39,622 bases of DNA from Actinomycetes bacterium (GTDB lineage Bacteria; Actinomycetota; Acidimicrobiia; Acidimicrobiales; UBA8190): contig JAKAQW010000013.1 of NCBI GenBank assembly GCA_021819525.1, positions 1-39,622 on the forward strand, in the 5' to 3' direction. The number at the start of each line of letters is the position of its first letter. Positions within the stretch are counted from its first letter, which is position 1. Below, piece by piece: positions 39,279 to 39,622 of the stretch. A program made the position numbers and the translations under genes. The notes below the pieces were generated by a model. That model did no database searches, was not told where the DNA came from, and saw only the letters and a program-made list of their open reading frames with translations.

Positions 39279-39622
39279 GTGGCTCCCACCACCCGGCTCA
39301 CCGATTGGATCGCCTGCACCGACGAGCCCCTGCCGGTGCCAGAAGCCATGTCGTGGGTGGTGCTGCCGCGCTGTGGAGCGGTGGTCAGCTTCGTAGGCAC
39401 TGTCCGCGACCACGCGGAGGGCCGCAGCGATGTCACCGCCGTGGAGTACGAGGCCTACCGTGAGCAGGTCGAGCCCAAGCTGGCAGCAGTGGCCGAGTCG
39501 GCCAGGAGGCGCTGGAGCGACCTGGGACGCCTGGTGCTTATCCATAGGGTGGGCCACCTGGCAGTCGGCGAAGGGTCGGTCCTGGTGGTTGCCTCCACTG
39601 CGCATCGGGCAGACGCGTTCGC
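39279..39622 (+). CDS. moaE: Molybdopterin synthase catalytic subunit MoaE, truncated by the window end
   Basis: The visible 114 codons read RLTDWIACTDEPLPVPEAMSW, CGAVVSFVGTVRDHAEGR, VTAVEYEAYREQVEPKLAAVAE, RLVLIHRVGHLAVGEGSVLVVASTAHRADAF. GAVV-FVGTVRDH and YEAYREMAEKKL-like blocks, then HR-G-L--GE-SVLV, are diagnostic of MoaE. With MoaD it inserts sulfur into precursor Z to form molybdopterin. The active-site Lys region and C-terminus lie beyond the right edge. The GTG start is supported by TAGGAT 6 nt upstream. Confidence 0.93.
   Translation, partial: MAPTTRLTDWIACTDEPLPVPEAMSWVVLPRCGAVVSFVGTVRDHAEGRSDVTAVEYEAYREQVEPKLAAVAESARRRWSDLGRLVLIHRVGHLAVGEGSVLVVASTAHRADAF

Overview
The window is high-GC DNA with actinobacterial character: translational starts preceded by TANNNT boxes, many GTG starts, TetR, MT-A70 and TnpABC-type genes. 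The gene content (an aerobic box pathway beside CoA-ester genes, no Streptomyces or Mycobacterium landmarks) would suit an uncultured Acidimicrobiia-like actinobacterium. The taxonomic guess is inference; no 16S gene is present.

Layout. 1-11.5 kb is a minus-strand aromatic-acid catabolic block: boxC, boxB, a benzoate-CoA ligase, an alpha/beta hydrolase, a branched-chain-type solute-binding lipoprotein, a TetR regulator, a 7Fe-type ferredoxin, an IpdAB/GctAB-like CoA-transferase pair, a BadH-like dehydrogenase, and the 5' end of a LeuC/aconitase-family gene at the left edge. Benzoate would be taken up, activated to benzoyl-CoA, epoxidised by BoxB and ring-opened by BoxC. boxA (reductase) and boxD are not in the window. 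11.7-17.1 kb is mixed chromosomal content: small membrane protein, decayed alcohol dehydrogenase, RAMA-MT-A70 methyltransferase, quinone oxidoreductase, unknown protein, SDR and GNAT acetyltransferase.

17.2-31.95 kb looks like a decaying genomic island that stops beside a tRNA-Cys gene. It holds a frameshifted nuclease-like gene, a frameshifted DDE transposase coupled to a degenerate tyrosine-recombinase-like gene, a RelE/Phd toxin-antitoxin pair, a TetR gene coupled to a broken NmrA-like gene, a P-loop NTPase with a small partner, a Tn554-type tnpA(fragment)-tnpB(frameshifted)-tnpC remnant, a HipBA pair and a broken adenylate-kinase-like gene. The frameshifts cluster here and not in the flanks. 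Either the island is decaying or assembly quality drops locally.

32-39.6 kb is housekeeping-like: small membrane protein, AGPS-like FAD oxidase, glnD, a lasso-B2-type transglutaminase-like protein carrying an in-frame minisatellite, a conserved-looking unknown protein, mobA and the start of moaE.

Two themes cross the window. First, at least seven genes have a TANNNT hexamer 6-7 nt before the start codon, as expected for leaderless transcripts. Second, short tandem repeats (14-31 bp units) lie beside or inside many genes, some spanning stop codons.
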